From DASXQK01 sp963724385 (GTDB taxonomy: Bacteria > Pseudomonadota > Alphaproteobacteria > Dongiales > Dongiaceae), in assembly GCA_963724385.1 (NCBI GenBank), contig CAVRUJ010000002.1:620001-684000 (forward strand): DNA of 64,000 bases. Direction: 5' to 3'. Of the stretch, positions 46,097 to 55,508 are shown one piece after another. How positions within the stretch are numbered: position 1 is the stretch's first letter; each line of letters starts with the position of its first letter. A model generated the notes under the pieces. It made no database searches. It saw nothing but the letters and a program-made list of their open reading frames with translations, and was not told the origin of the DNA. Both the position numbers and the translations under genes were made by a program.

Positions 46097-47185
46097 CTAT
46101 TGCGCGGCGGCCGTCTTCAATCCCGCCGGATCCAGCGGCAGATCCCGCTTGACCAGGCCGATCGCACCCATGCTCGGCAAGGCCTGGCCGTCGACGAGTA
46201 TCTCGATCCCGCCGATGTTGCCGGTGGTCAGAGTGAGGCCGGGCTGGTTGGGCACTTCGATTGCCTGACCGGAGCGCAGGATCGACGCATAATAGCTCTT
46301 TCCTGCCTTATCGTTGATCTGGATCCAGCTGTCCATGCGGGCCACCAGGCGGACCCGGGCCCCGGGATTGGCCACCACCACCTGCGGCTGATGCTCGGCC
46401 GGTGCCCCTGCAGCCGGGGCGGAGACAGTCTCGATGAAGGCGGCCAGTTCCGATGGCAAGGGTGCCAGGTCGCCCGGCGCCACCAGGACGCTGGTCGCGG
46501 GCGGGAGTGGCGGCGTCGGCGCTGGTGCCGGCAGGCTTGCTGCCGGGGCGGCGCTAAGGGACGTGCCGGCAGCGATTGTCCCGGTCGAGGCCCCCGCACC
46601 GGAGCCTGCCGCCGAAACGACTTGGGTCGCCGTCTTGGGGACCTGGACGCTATGAATGGGTGCCCCCGGCGGGGGCGCCTCCTTGCCCAGCAAGGCACGA
46701 AGCTGGGAAGGCACTTCGGGGACCAGATCGAAGAAATTCTTCTGGCGGTCGGCCAGGTAATACCAGACGCCATAGGCCATGAGGGCCAGCAAAGCCGACA
46801 GCAGCAGGACGGCGCCGCCCGGGATTCGCCCTTCCGACGCAAGGGCCGGGAAATTGAGCTGAACCTGGCGGTTGATGCCGGCCACTTCCTCATGGAACAG
46901 CCGGACCATTTCCTCGCCATCGAGGCCGAGATAGTCGGCATAACTGCGCACGAATCCGGAGGCATAGGTCATGCCGGGCAGATCCTTGAACCGGCCCTCC
47001 TCCACCGCCTTGAGATAGGCAAGGCGGATATGCAGCTGGGCCGCGACCGTCGGCAAATCCTGACGAAAGCCCTCGCGCTTCTGGCGCAGGATTTCCCCCA
47101 CGCCAAGCCGCACCGCCGGCAGCTCCTCGTCCGCGGCCTCGCTGCTCTCATCCAAGGACGGTTCGACCTTGTATTGCGGTTCCAT
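46097..47185 (-). CDS. RodZ-like helix-turn-helix membrane protein (DUF4115)
   Basis: The 362-residue protein has an acidic start, an HTH_25-type domain (about 25-110: LGVGEILRQKREGFRQDLPT, LEGRFKDLPG-like region, SYADYLGLDGEEMVRLF), and a membrane helix (AVLLLSALLALMAYGVWYYL). An Ala/Pro-rich linker leads to a C-terminal DUF4115 beta domain (RVRLVARMDSWIQINDKAGK). This is the RodZ architecture, a morphogenesis factor linking MreB to the envelope. The place before ispG matches other proteobacteria. Confidence 0.87.
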   Translation of the reverse strand: MEPQYKVEPSLDESSEAADEELPAVRLGVGEILRQKREGFRQDLPTVAAQLHIRLAYLKAVEEGRFKDLPGMTYASGFVRSYADYLGLDGEEMVRLFHEEVAGINRQVQLNFPALASEGRIPGGAVLLLSALLALMAYGVWYYLADRQKNFFDLVPEVPSQLRALLGKEAPPPGAPIHSVQVPKTATQVVSAAGSGAGASTGTIAAGTSLSAAPAASLPAPAPTPPLPPATSVLVAPGDLAPLPSELAAFIETVSAPAAGAPAEHQPQVVVANPGARVRLVARMDSWIQINDKAGKSYYASILRSGQAIEVPNQPGLTLTTGNIGGIEILVDGQALPSMGAIGLVKRDLPLDPAGLKTAAAQ

Positions 47186-47356
47186 CTAGATCACGCCTGG
47201 ACCCTGCGCCGGCGTTCCCCTTGCAGCGCTCAAGGGCAGCTGCCAGGGCCTGTCGCCCAGCGCCCGACTTCGGGCGCCACGGGGCCGGAGATGTCAGGGC
47301 GAGTTCTACCAAATCGCGGTCGCCTTGAGCAATCGCAAGATGGAATAAACACGCGT

Positions 47357-49621
47357 CTAGATCACGACGCCATGGTCGCGGGCATATGTGGCGAGTTCGT
47401 GGCGGATGCTCGTCTGGGGCACCGTCATGAGCCCGCTGACATAGGACGACAGGCGCCCGATATCGAGGCTGCGCAGCATGGATTTCACCCCTCCCACCGC
47501 GGAGGGTGCCATGGAAAGCCTGTCCAAGCCGATGGCCAGCAGGGCCATGGCCTCGAGCGGATGGCCAGCCATCTCGCCGCAGACCGACAAAGGCCGGTTC
47601 GCCGCCCGGCAGTAGCGGCAGACCTCGGCCAGGGCCGTCAGCATGGCCGGGGAGAGCGCGTCATAGCGCCCGGCCATCCGGGGGTTCCCCCGATCGCTGG
47701 CGAACATGAACTGGGCTAGGTCGTTGCTGCCCACCGAAACGAAATCGGCCTCCCGGAGCAGGGCGGGGAGTTGCCAGAGCAGCGACGGCACCTCCAGCAT
47801 GGCGCCCAGGCGAAGGGGCTCCGGCACCGGCTGGCCTCGAACCTTCGCCCGCTCGAACTCCAGCAAGGCGATGCGCCGGGCGTCGGCGAATTCCGCCGGG
47901 GTCGCGATCATGGGGAACATGACGTCGAGCGGCCGGCCGGCAGCCGCCGTGATCAGAGCGCGCACCTGATGGCGCAGCAGATTCGGCAGATCGAGGCCGA
48001 TGCGCAGCGCCCGCCAGCCGATTGCCGGATTCTCTTCGCCCGAGCGGGGCCAATAGGGCAGCACCTTGTCGCCGCCCACGTCCAGGGTACGGAAGATGAC
48101 CGGCTTGCCCGCAGCCTGCTCATAGATGCGGCGATAGAACTCGGTCTGTTGGGCCACGTCCGGGAAGCGGTCGCGGACCATGAAGGCGATTTCGGTGCGG
48201 TAGAGCCCCACGCCGTCGGCCCCGCTCATGGCCAGCTGCTGCATGTCGATGAGCAAGCCGGCATTGATCGAGAGCGAGACGGGCACGCCATCGCGGCTGA
48301 CCGACGGCAGGCCCCGCATGGCGGCGACGGCCTGCCGGCGCTGGGCCTTGAACGACATGCTGAGGGCCACCTGGGCCTCGACATCTTCGCCGGGCCGCAC
48401 GAACACCTGGCCGTTGTCGGCGTCGACCACGAGACGATCGCCGGTCTCGATCCGGGACAGGGCGCCTTCGACCCGACCCAGCACCGGCAGGTCGAGGGCG
48501 CGGGCGACGATGGCCACATGGGCCGTGGGGGAACCCTCCTCCAGCACCAGGGCCCTGAGGCGCTTGCGATCGAACTCCAGCAATTCGGCCGGCCCCAGGA
48601 TGCGCGCCACCAGCACGGCCTTTTCCGGCAGCTCGGCTTCTGGGGTGCGCCCGGCAAGATAGCGCAGCAGCCGGTCGGCCAGATGGTCGAAATCCGCCAG
48701 CCGCTCGCGCAGATAGGGATCCAGAACTTGGGCCATGTGGGCCCGCGCGTCGTTCTGGACCTTGAGCACCGCGCCCTCGGCCGAAAGTCCGGTCGCGATC
48801 GCCTCGTCCAGGCGCTGGCGCCAGCCCCGGTCGCGGGCGAACATCCGATAGGCCTCGAGGATGTCGCGATGCTCGCCGCCGTCGGCGAATTCGGCCCGAG
48901 CCAGCAGGTCGTCCAGGTCGCGGTTGAGCCCCGTCAGGGCTTCGGCCAAGCGGCCGCGCTCAGCCACCGGGTTCTCGGCCATGATCTGGGCCAGGCTCGG
49001 ACGAGGCTTGTGGAGGAAGGCCCGCCCGATGGCGAGGCCGGCGCACAGGCTCAAGCCCTCGAGACGCGTCGGCAGCAGGCCGATGCCCTCGGCCGGCCGG
49101 GTCTCCGCCCGGGGCACGAGCTCTCCGCTCGCCACCAGCTCCGCCACGACCATGGCGGTCGTTTGCAGCGCCTCGACTTCCTCCTCGGTGTATTGGCGTG
49201 CCGTGCGGTTTTGGACCGCCAGCACGCCAAGCACGCGTCCGCTGCGCAGCATCGGCACGCCCATCAGCGACTTGTAGATCTCCTCGCCGGTCTCCGGGCG
49301 GTAGGCGAAATTGGGATGGGATTGGGCGTCGGCCAGCGCCAAGGGCCGGGCATGGCTGGCGATGTCGCCGACCAGGCCTTCCCCAACCCTGAGCCGGGTA
49401 TGATGGACCGCCTCGGGCTTCAGGCCTTCGGTCGCAAACAGCTCGAGCACCTCGCCCGGCCGCATGACGTAGACGGAGCAGACCTCCGCCACCATGCCGG
49501 CGGCGATGGCGCGCACGATCTGGTTGAGCCGATGCTCGGCGCTTCCGCCCTCGGCCATCAGCACCCGGAGGCGGCGCAGCAGCAGCCGGGCGCCGGTCGC
49601 GCCGGCGGCGCCCCCGCTCAT
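47357..49621 (-). CDS. ptsP: Phosphoenolpyruvate-protein phosphotransferase PtsP (nitrogen PTS enzyme I)
   Basis: ATG 49621 gives 754 residues. A GAF domain (about 30-170: GLKPEAVHHTRLRVGEGLVG) precedes enzyme I: an N-terminal helical part, the phosphohistidine loop LEEGSPTAHVAIVARALDLP, and a PEP-binding barrel (GVGLYRTEIAFM, DFVSVGSNDLAQFMFASDRG, PLSVCGEMAGHP). GAF plus EI is the nitrogen-PTS form that phosphorylates NPr. The ATG overlaps the stop of the preceding gene (TGATG). The open frame runs on to 50140, but that part is a shadow. Confidence 0.95.
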   Translation of the reverse strand: MSGGAAGATGARLLLRRLRVLMAEGGSAEHRLNQIVRAIAAGMVAEVCSVYVMRPGEVLELFATEGLKPEAVHHTRLRVGEGLVGDIASHARPLALADAQSHPNFAYRPETGEEIYKSLMGVPMLRSGRVLGVLAVQNRTARQYTEEEVEALQTTAMVVAELVASGELVPRAETRPAEGIGLLPTRLEGLSLCAGLAIGRAFLHKPRPSLAQIMAENPVAERGRLAEALTGLNRDLDDLLARAEFADGGEHRDILEAYRMFARDRGWRQRLDEAIATGLSAEGAVLKVQNDARAHMAQVLDPYLRERLADFDHLADRLLRYLAGRTPEAELPEKAVLVARILGPAELLEFDRKRLRALVLEEGSPTAHVAIVARALDLPVLGRVEGALSRIETGDRLVVDADNGQVFVRPGEDVEAQVALSMSFKAQRRQAVAAMRGLPSVSRDGVPVSLSINAGLLIDMQQLAMSGADGVGLYRTEIAFMVRDRFPDVAQQTEFYRRIYEQAAGKPVIFRTLDVGGDKVLPYWPRSGEENPAIGWRALRIGLDLPNLLRHQVRALITAAAGRPLDVMFPMIATPAEFADARRIALLEFERAKVRGQPVPEPLRLGAMLEVPSLLWQLPALLREADFVSVGSNDLAQFMFASDRGNPRMAGRYDALSPAMLTALAEVCRYCRAANRPLSVCGEMAGHPLEAMALLAIGLDRLSMAPSAVGGVKSMLRSLDIGRLSSYVSGLMTVPQTSIRHELATYARDHGVVI

Positions 49622-50684
49622 CAGTCGGCCGCTCCCGCCGGCGGTTCGCTGCGCGCGGCCAGCGCCCGCACGGCCTGGCCCACCAGCTCTTCCAAGATCT
49701 CGGCGGTGGACTGCTCGCAGGTGACCATCCCCACGCTCTGCCCTGCCATCAGGGAGCCCTGCTCCACATCGCCCTCGATCACCGCGCGGCGCAGCGCGCC
49801 GGCCCAGAAATGCTCGATCTCCAGCTGGCCGCCTTCTGGTCGACTTCGCCCCGGTTGAACCTATCGACCACGGCACGCTGGGTTTCGAGAAATCGCTTGG
49901 TCGCCGCGTTGGCCAGCGCCCGCACGGGGATGACGGGGAAGCGCGCGTCGAGCTGCATCGAAGGCACGGCATCCCTGGCCGAGGCGCGGATGAAGGCCTG
50001 CTTGAAGCGAGGATGGGCGATCGACTCCGTGGCGCAGACGAAGCGGGTGCCCAGCTGCACCCCCGAAGCGCCCATCTCCAGATAACCCACGATCGCCTCG
50101 CCCCGGCCGATGCCGCCGGCGACGAAGACCGGCACGTCACGGATTTCCGGCAGGATCTCCTGCGCCAGCACCGAAGTCGCGACCGGCCCGATATGCCCGC
50201 CCGCCTCCATGCCCTCGATGATGAGTGCGTCGGCGCCCGAACGGACCAGCTTCTTGGCGAGAACCAGGGCCGGGGCGAAGCACATCAGCTTGGCCCCGCC
50301 CTGCTTCATCCGCTGAATCGCACCGCCGGGCGGCAGACCCCCCGCCAGCACGATATGGCCGACCTTGTGATCGAGGCAGACGTCGATCAGCTCCATGAGC
50401 TGCGGATGCATGGTGATCAGGTTGACGCCGAAGGGCCGCTCGGTCAGCCCCGCCGTGCCTGCGATCTCCGCCGACAGGAGCTCGGGCGTCATCGAGCCGC
50501 TGGCGATGACGCCGAAGCCGCCGCCGTTGGAAATCGCGGCGACCAGATGGCGCTCCGACACCCAGGTCATGGCGCCGCCCATGATGGCGTAGGGACAGCC
50601 CAGAAAGGCCGAGCCGCGGCGCCACAGCTTGTCGAGATGCGCCCGCGCCGCGCGCTCCCGCAACTGTTCCTTACTGTGCGTCAA
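49621..50684 (-). CDS. Nitronate monooxygenase-like flavoprotein with an apparent frameshift near the C-terminus
   Basis: From TTG 50684 the protein runs THSKEQLRERAARAHLDKLW, GCPYAIMGGAMTWVSERHLV, SNGGGFGVIASGSMTPELLS, IIEGMEAGGHIGPVATSVLA and VFVAGGIGRGEAIVGYLEMG. This is the FMN-binding barrel of the NMO/enoyl-ACP reductase FabK group. The frame ends abruptly at 49779 after VDQKAASWRSSISG. Adding one base at about 49827 (GGCC to GGGCC on the + strand) restores QLEIEHFWAGALRRAVIEGD, MVTCEQSTAEILEELVGQAV and a stop overlapping ptsP. So the gene is either a very recent C-terminal frameshift or has a missing base in a G/C run. The start overlaps lysC by 14 bases. Confidence 0.8.
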
Positions 50685-51909
50685 GGCCGTAGGCGGTATG
50701 CAGGCTGCGAACGGCGAGCTCGGTGTATTCTTCGGCGATCAGGACGCTGATCTTGATCTCCGAGGTCGAGATCACCTGGATATTGATCCCCTTTTCGGCC
50801 AGCGTGCTGAACATGCGTTGCGCAACGCCCGCGTGGCTGCGCATGCCCACGCCGATAACCGACACCTTGACCACGGCGGAATCGGGCTTGAGAGCCTCGA
50901 AGCGAAGCTCGGCGTGGCGTTCGTTCAGCACCCGCATCGCCCGCTCGAGATCGGCCTTGGCCACGGTGAAGGTGAGATCGGTGAAGTCGCCGCTGCCCGA
51001 GACGTTCTGCACGATCATATCGACGTTGATGTGGGCGTCGGCCAGCGGGCCGAAGATGGCCGCCGCCACGCCCGGCCTGTCCGGCACGTGGGTCAGCGTG
51101 ATCTTCGCTTCGTCCCGGCTGTAGGCGATGCCGCTGACCAGTTCCTGTTCCACGATCTCTTCCTCATCAACGACCAAGGTGCCCGGGCGGTCGACGAAGC
51201 TCGACAGCACCTGCAGGCGCACATGGTGCTTCATCGCCATTTCGACCGAGCGGGTCTGCAGCACCTTGGCGCCGAGGGATGCCATCTCCAGCATCTCCTC
51301 GTAGGTGATCTTATCGAGCTTGCGCGCCTTGGCAACGATACGCGGGTCGGTTGTATAGACGCCGTCCACGTCGGTGAAAATGTCGCACCGGTCGGCGTCG
51401 AGAGCGGCGGCCAGCGCGACCGCCGAGGTATCCGAACCGCCGCGCCCCAGCGTGGTCACCCGGTTGTCGGAGCCCAGCCCCTGGAACCCAGCCACCACCG
51501 GCACCTCGCCACGCGCGAGGCGCCGCTCGAGCCCTTCCGTCTCGATACGCTGGATGCGCGCCTTGCCGTGGGCATCGTCGGTCAGGATCGGAATCTGCCA
51601 ACCCTGCCAGGAGCGCGCGGTCACGCCCAGCTCCTGGAGGGCCAATGCCGCTAGCCCGCTCGTCACCTGCTCGCCCGCGGCAAGCACCACGTCGTATTCC
51701 CGGGCGTCATGCATCCTGGCGATGGCGTTGGTCCATCCTGCCAGCTGATTGGTCGCCCCGGCCATGGCCGAGACCACGACGGCGACCTCATGGCCGGCGT
51801 CCGTCTCGCGCTTTACCCTCGCGGCGACCGCCTTGATCCGCTCGACGTCGGCGACCGAGGTGCCGCCGAACTTCATCACGATGCGGGACTTGCCGGCCGC
51901 TCTCGCCAT
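50671..51909 (-). CDS. lysC: Aspartate kinase
   Basis: The 412-residue enzyme starts MARAAGKSRIVMKFGGTSVA (KFGGTS nucleotide motif) and contains VPVVAGFQGLGSDNRVTTLG, GRGGSDTSAVALAAALDADR and FTDVDGVYTTDPR. Two C-terminal ACT domains follow (about 265-405), the site of lysine/threonine feedback. It catalyses the first step to Lys, Met, Thr and diaminopimelate. It leads an overlapping unit with the nitronate monooxygenase and ptsP, and diverges from ubiG. Confidence 0.96.
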   Translation of the reverse strand: MARAAGKSRIVMKFGGTSVADVERIKAVAARVKRETDAGHEVAVVVSAMAGATNQLAGWTNAIARMHDAREYDVVLAAGEQVTSGLAALALQELGVTARSWQGWQIPILTDDAHGKARIQRIETEGLERRLARGEVPVVAGFQGLGSDNRVTTLGRGGSDTSAVALAAALDADRCDIFTDVDGVYTTDPRIVAKARKLDKITYEEMLEMASLGAKVLQTRSVEMAMKHHVRLQVLSSFVDRPGTLVVDEEEIVEQELVSGIAYSRDEAKITLTHVPDRPGVAAAIFGPLADAHINVDMIVQNVSGSGDFTDLTFTVAKADLERAMRVLNERHAELRFEALKPDSAVVKVSVIGVGMRSHAGVAQRMFSTLAEKGINIQVISTSEIKISVLIAEEYTELAVRSLHTAYGLDAQ

Positions 51910-52033
51910 CGGTCAAGGTCCAGGGAATGGGATGCTTGCTACGGAGCCGCACCGGTTGCCGTACGGGCGGCGGCTATCCATACTCAATTCTCGCGCCGCT
52001 AAGCAAGGGCCGCCACAGCGCTTATCGCCAGCC

Positions 52034-52792
52034 ATGACGCAATCCGCCTCAGCCGCAACTGCGGGCAGCATCGACCAGGCCGAAGTCGCCAAGTTTGCCG
52101 CCTTGGCTGATGCCTGGTGGGATCCCGCCGGCAAATTCCGCCCCCTCCATCGGCTTAACCCGACCCGGATCGCCTTCATTCGCGATCGGGCCGCCGCCAG
52201 GTTCGGGCGCGATCCCTCGGCCCCGAAGCCGCTCTCAGGCCTCGCCATTCTCGACATCGGTTGCGGCGGCGGGCTGCTTTCGGAGCCATTGGCGCGCCTC
52301 GGCGGGAGGGTGACCGGCCTCGACGCGGCGGAACGAAACATCGCCATCGCCAGACGCCATGCCGAGCTTGGCGGGCTGACGATCGAATACATCGCCGGCT
52401 CGGCAGAGGATCTGGCGGCTTCGGGCCGGCAGTTCGACGTCGTGCTGGCCATGGAAGTGGTCGAGCACGTGGCTGACCCGGCCGGCTTTATGGGCGCGAC
52501 GGCGGCGCTGGTCGCCCCCGGAGGCCTGCTCATCGTCGCCACCCTCAACCGCACGGCCAAGGCCTTCGCGCTCGCGATCGTCGGGGCGGAGTACATTTTG
52601 GGCTGGCTGCCTCGGGGCAGCCACGACTGGCGCCGATTCCTCAGGCCCTCGGAGCTGGCGGCCCTGTTGCGTCCCCATGGCCTCGCGCTCGGCGAGGCTG
52701 TCGGCGTGGTCTACAGCCCGATCGCCGACAAATGGCGCCTGGCGCCCGGCGACCTGGACGTCAACTACATGCTGAAATTGGAGAAGGCCTGA
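52034..52792 (+). CDS. ubiG: Ubiquinone biosynthesis O-methyltransferase UbiG
   Basis: ATG 52034 gives 252 residues. EVAKFAALADAWWDPAGKFR and PLHRLNPTRIAFIRD are the UbiG N-terminal signature. The SAM site is ILDIGCGGGLLSEPLARLG, and AMEVVEHVADPAGFM and LNRTAKAFALAIVGAEYILG follow. It performs both O-methylations in ubiquinone synthesis. An open frame upstream belongs to the lysC shadow. Location next to lysC is common in the class. Confidence 0.95.
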   Translation: MTQSASAATAGSIDQAEVAKFAALADAWWDPAGKFRPLHRLNPTRIAFIRDRAAARFGRDPSAPKPLSGLAILDIGCGGGLLSEPLARLGGRVTGLDAAERNIAIARRHAELGGLTIEYIAGSAEDLAASGRQFDVVLAMEVVEHVADPAGFMGATAALVAPGGLLIVATLNRTAKAFALAIVGAEYILGWLPRGSHDWRRFLRPSELAALLRPHGLALGEAVGVVYSPIADKWRLAPGDLDVNYMLKLEKA

Positions 52793-52798
52793 GGAGCG

Positions 52799-53224
52799 TC
52801 AGTTCTCGTGCCGAGGCAGCCAGGGTATACGCGCAAACGGCACGCCCTCTTCCGCCAGGTCCTGAGCCTCGTCGTTGGAGGTCTCGCCGTAAATGCCGCG
52901 CTCCTCGGCCTCGCCGTAGTGGATCTTGCGCGCTTCCTCGGCGAATTGGCCGCCGACGTAATCGCAGTTGGCCTCCACCTTGGCGCGGAGTTCCTTCAGG
53001 CCTTTGCGGAATTCTGCCGCCTTGACCGCCATCTCGCGCTGGGCGGCCGAGAGGGGGGCTGTCTTGCCGATTCGCGGCGCCATGGGCGCCTTGGCGATCT
53101 TGGTGGCGCCGCAGTCCGGGCATGACACCTTGCGGCCGGCTATCTGCCGTTCGGCCGTGCCGCCGTCGCGAAACCAGGCCTCGAACACATGGCCCTTGCC
53201 GCATTTGAGGTCGAATAGAATCAT
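52799..53224 (-). CDS. DUF1178-family protein
   Basis: ATG 53224 gives 141 residues: MILFDLKCGKGHVFEAWFRD, a CPDCG pair (KVSCPDCGATKIAKAPMAPR), and GGQFAEEARKIHYGEAEERG. The Cys arrangement suggests a zinc-ribbon. The family is of unknown role and in many alphaproteobacteria sits beside the nitrilase and glutaredoxin genes. Here two genes lie between. It converges on ubiG with six bases between stops. The frame upstream of 53224 is a shadow of the next gene. Confidence 0.9.
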   Translation of the reverse strand: MILFDLKCGKGHVFEAWFRDGGTAERQIAGRKVSCPDCGATKIAKAPMAPRIGKTAPLSAAQREMAVKAAEFRKGLKELRAKVEANCDYVGGQFAEEARKIHYGEAEERGIYGETSNDEAQDLAEEGVPFARIPWLPRHEN

Positions 53225-53251
53225 GTCCGCCCACCCATAGATGGCCCAACT

Positions 53252-53770
53252 TTGCCGGACCTGCAAGAACCCTCGCCTTGGATCCTGCGTTTCCTGCCCT
53301 TGATACCCGTTGGCGGGACCGCCCTCGATGTGGCCGCCGGAGCGGGGCGCCATAGCCGGCTGCTGCTGGCCCATGGCCTCAAAGTCACCGCCCTCGACAT
53401 CGATCCTGACAGGCAGCCCGACGCCCCGGGCCTGCGCAAACTGAGGGCCGACCTGGAGCGGGGCGCTCCCTGGCCGATGGGCCGAGAGCGCTTCGATTTG
53501 GTCGTGGTGACCAACTACCTCCACCGGCCGATCCTCCCCGACATCGTCGCGGCGGTGGCGCCCGGCGGGCTCCTGCTCTATGAGACTTTCGCTGTCGGCA
53601 ACGAACGGTTCGGGCGCCCCAGCAACCCCGATTTTCTCCTGCGCCCGGGCGAACTCGCCGCGGCCGTGGCCGGCCGTCTGGAAATCATCACCTTCGAGGA
53701 GTTAGTGCTGGGGCCGCCGCGCCCGGCAGCGATCCAGCACATCGCCGCTAGGGCCCCGGCTGTGGCCTAG
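53252..53770 (+). CDS. Class I SAM-dependent methyltransferase
   Basis: The 172-residue protein has the SAM motif TALDVAAGAGRHSRLLLAHG with the acidic end of the second strand in VTALDIDPDRQ, then FDLVVVTNYLHRPILPDIVA and GGLLLYETFAVGNERFGRPS. NYLHRPI and GGLLLYETF are features of small TehB-like methyltransferases. Substrate is unknown. TTG 53252 is the only start near the domain and stands 27 bases from the divergent DUF1178 gene. Confidence 0.82.
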   Translation: MPDLQEPSPWILRFLPLIPVGGTALDVAAGAGRHSRLLLAHGLKVTALDIDPDRQPDAPGLRKLRADLERGAPWPMGRERFDLVVVTNYLHRPILPDIVAAVAPGGLLLYETFAVGNERFGRPSNPDFLLRPGELAAAVAGRLEIITFEELVLGPPRPAAIQHIAARAPAVA

Positions 53771-53796
53771 CCGAGTTCCGTCGGAGCCGCCCTCAC

Positions 53797-53833
53797 CCCT
53801 TCGTCACCCCGCCTTCGCGGGAATGACGAAGGG
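53797..53833. repeat. Intergenic palindrome of the ITPAFAGMT type
   Basis: CCCTTCGTCA (53797-53806) and TGACGAAGGG (53824-53833) flank an inner hairpin CCCGC-CTTC-GCGGG. The sequence CACCCCGCCTTCGCGGGAAT is the mobile palindrome common between alphaproteobacterial genes. It lies between convergent stops and may act as a two-way terminator. Confidence 0.75.
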
Positions 53834-53867
53834 AGTGCGAAGCGACCGCAACAGATTCGAATCTGTT

Positions 53868-54527
53868 CTAGCGCGGCTGAGGCACGATCCTGAGGTAGGG
53901 CTTCGGCGCCTTCCAGCCATTCGGGTACTTCTGCTTGGCCTGCTCATCGGTGACCGACGGGACGATGATCACGTCCTCTCCATTCTTCCAGTTGACGGGC
54001 GTGGCGACCTGGTGCTTCGCCGTGAGCTGGCAGGAATCGAGCAGCCGCAAGACTTCGTCGAAATTCCGGCCGCTGCTCATGGGATAGGTCAGCATCGCCT
54101 TGATCTTCTTGTCGGGCCCGATGATGAATACCGAGCGCACGGTGGCGTTGTCCGCCGCGGTCCTGCCCTCGGAGGTCGCGCCGGCCCCCTCGGGAAGCAT
54201 GTCATAGAGCTTGGCGACCTTCAGCTGCGGGTCGCCGATCATCGGATAGTTCACGGCATAGCCTTGCGTTTCCTCAATGTCCTTCGACCAGCGCTTGTGA
54301 TTGTCCACCGGGTCGACGCTGAGGCCGATCACTTTGGTGTTGCGCTTGGCGAATTCCGGCGCCAGACGCGCCATGTAGCCGAGCTCGGTCGTGCAGACGG
54401 GCGTGAAGTCCTTGGGGTGCGAAAACAGGATGGCCCACCCATTGCCGATCCAATCATGGAAGCTGACGGGGCCCTGGGTCGTTTCCGCCGTGAAGTTCGG
54501 CGCTTCGGAATTGATTCTGAGCGACAT
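53868..54527 (-). CDS. 1-Cys peroxiredoxin (Prx6 type)
   Basis: ATG 54527 is preceded by GAGGAGGTGACC. The 219 residues include the peroxidatic site HPKDFTPVCTTELGYMARLA, LSVDPVDNHKRWSKDIEETQ, SVFIIGPDKKIKAMLTYPMS and the long Prx6 C-terminus (ATPVNWKNGEDVIIVPSVTD). There is no resolving Cys at the 2-Cys position, so it needs an external thiol such as glutathione. It appears inserted between the nitrilase and DUF1178, which are often adjacent in relatives. Confidence 0.94.
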   Translation of the reverse strand: MSLRINSEAPNFTAETTQGPVSFHDWIGNGWAILFSHPKDFTPVCTTELGYMARLAPEFAKRNTKVIGLSVDPVDNHKRWSKDIEETQGYAVNYPMIGDPQLKVAKLYDMLPEGAGATSEGRTAADNATVRSVFIIGPDKKIKAMLTYPMSSGRNFDEVLRLLDSCQLTAKHQVATPVNWKNGEDVIIVPSVTDEQAKQKYPNGWKAPKPYLRIVPQPR

Positions 54528-54653
54528 GGTCACCTCCTCGGGGGTCAATCGCCCGGCTCCGCGCGCTGCCGGGCGAGCGCTGAAATCCTCTTACGCCTGG
54601 ATTGATGAACTATTCATGCACCGGCGCCCGGCTCGGGGCAAGGGGGACCGCGC

Positions 54654-55508
54654 CTATTCTCCCACCGCCAGCATGGCGCCAGACCGGGGCGGCTCGAAAT
54701 CGCGGTCATGCCGCAGGGCCGGGATCATTGTGCGCGCCTCGTTCACCTTGGCCGGGTCGATGCTGGCGGTGACGAAGCCGACATCGAGGCCGCCGTCCGC
54801 CAGCACCTCGCCCCAGGGCGCGACGATCAGGGAATGGCCATAGGTCTTGCGCCCGCCGGCGTGCTCTCCGGTCTGGGCCGGGGCAAACACGAAAGAGCCG
54901 GTCTCGATCGCCCGGGCCCGCATCAGCACATGCCAATGAGCCTCGCCCGTCGGTCGCGTGAAGGCCGAGGGAATCGACAGGAAACTGGCGCCCGCCTGGG
55001 CCAACGCCCGATAGAGATAGGCAAAGCGCAGGTCGTAGCAGATGGTGATCCCAAGCCGCCCCCAAGGAAGGTCGGCAGTGACCGCCTTGCGCCCCGGACG
55101 AAACGTGGCCGATTCCCGATAGCGCTCGCCGCTCGCCAGATCCACGTCGAACATGTGGATCTTGTCGTAGCTGGCCGCGATCCGGCCTTGGGGATCGAAC
55201 AAGTAGCAGCGATTGGCACAATCCGTCGCGGAGAGCTTGATGGCGAGCGACCCGATGAGCAGCCAGGCACCGGTCTCCGCCGCCAGCGCTTGAAAAGCCG
55301 GGATCGCCGGATGGCTCTCCTCCGGCAGGGCGAGCGCCAAGGTCAGTTCGCGCCTGGGCGACATGCAGGTGGTGTTTTCGGGTGTCAGGATGAAGTCGGC
55401 GCCGGCTTTGCGCGCCTCGCGCACCAGCCGGGCCGTCGCCTCGATATTGGACGCGATCTCCGGCCCGGAGTTGAGCTGGATGCAGGCGACGGTGAAATCG
55501 CCGGTCAC
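54654..55508 (-). CDS. Carbon-nitrogen hydrolase (Nit1/Nit2-like omega-amidase)
   Basis: GTG 55508 overlaps the glutaredoxin stop and gives 284 residues. The catalytic triad is visible: Glu in FILTPENTTCM, Lys in ASYDKIHMFDVDL, and Cys in LGITICYDLRFAYLYRALAQ. IHMFDVDLASGERYRES and FAPAQTGEHAGGRKTYGHSL are typical of Nit-type enzymes that hydrolyse deaminated glutathione or alpha-ketoglutaramate. The glutaredoxin neighbour fits a role in glutathione repair. The open frame upstream to 55568 is a shadow. Confidence 0.92.
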   Translation of the reverse strand: MTGDFTVACIQLNSGPEIASNIEATARLVREARKAGADFILTPENTTCMSPRRELTLALALPEESHPAIPAFQALAAETGAWLLIGSLAIKLSATDCANRCYLFDPQGRIAASYDKIHMFDVDLASGERYRESATFRPGRKAVTADLPWGRLGITICYDLRFAYLYRALAQAGASFLSIPSAFTRPTGEAHWHVLMRARAIETGSFVFAPAQTGEHAGGRKTYGHSLIVAPWGEVLADGGLDVGFVTASIDPAKVNEARTMIPALRHDRDFEPPRSGAMLAVGE

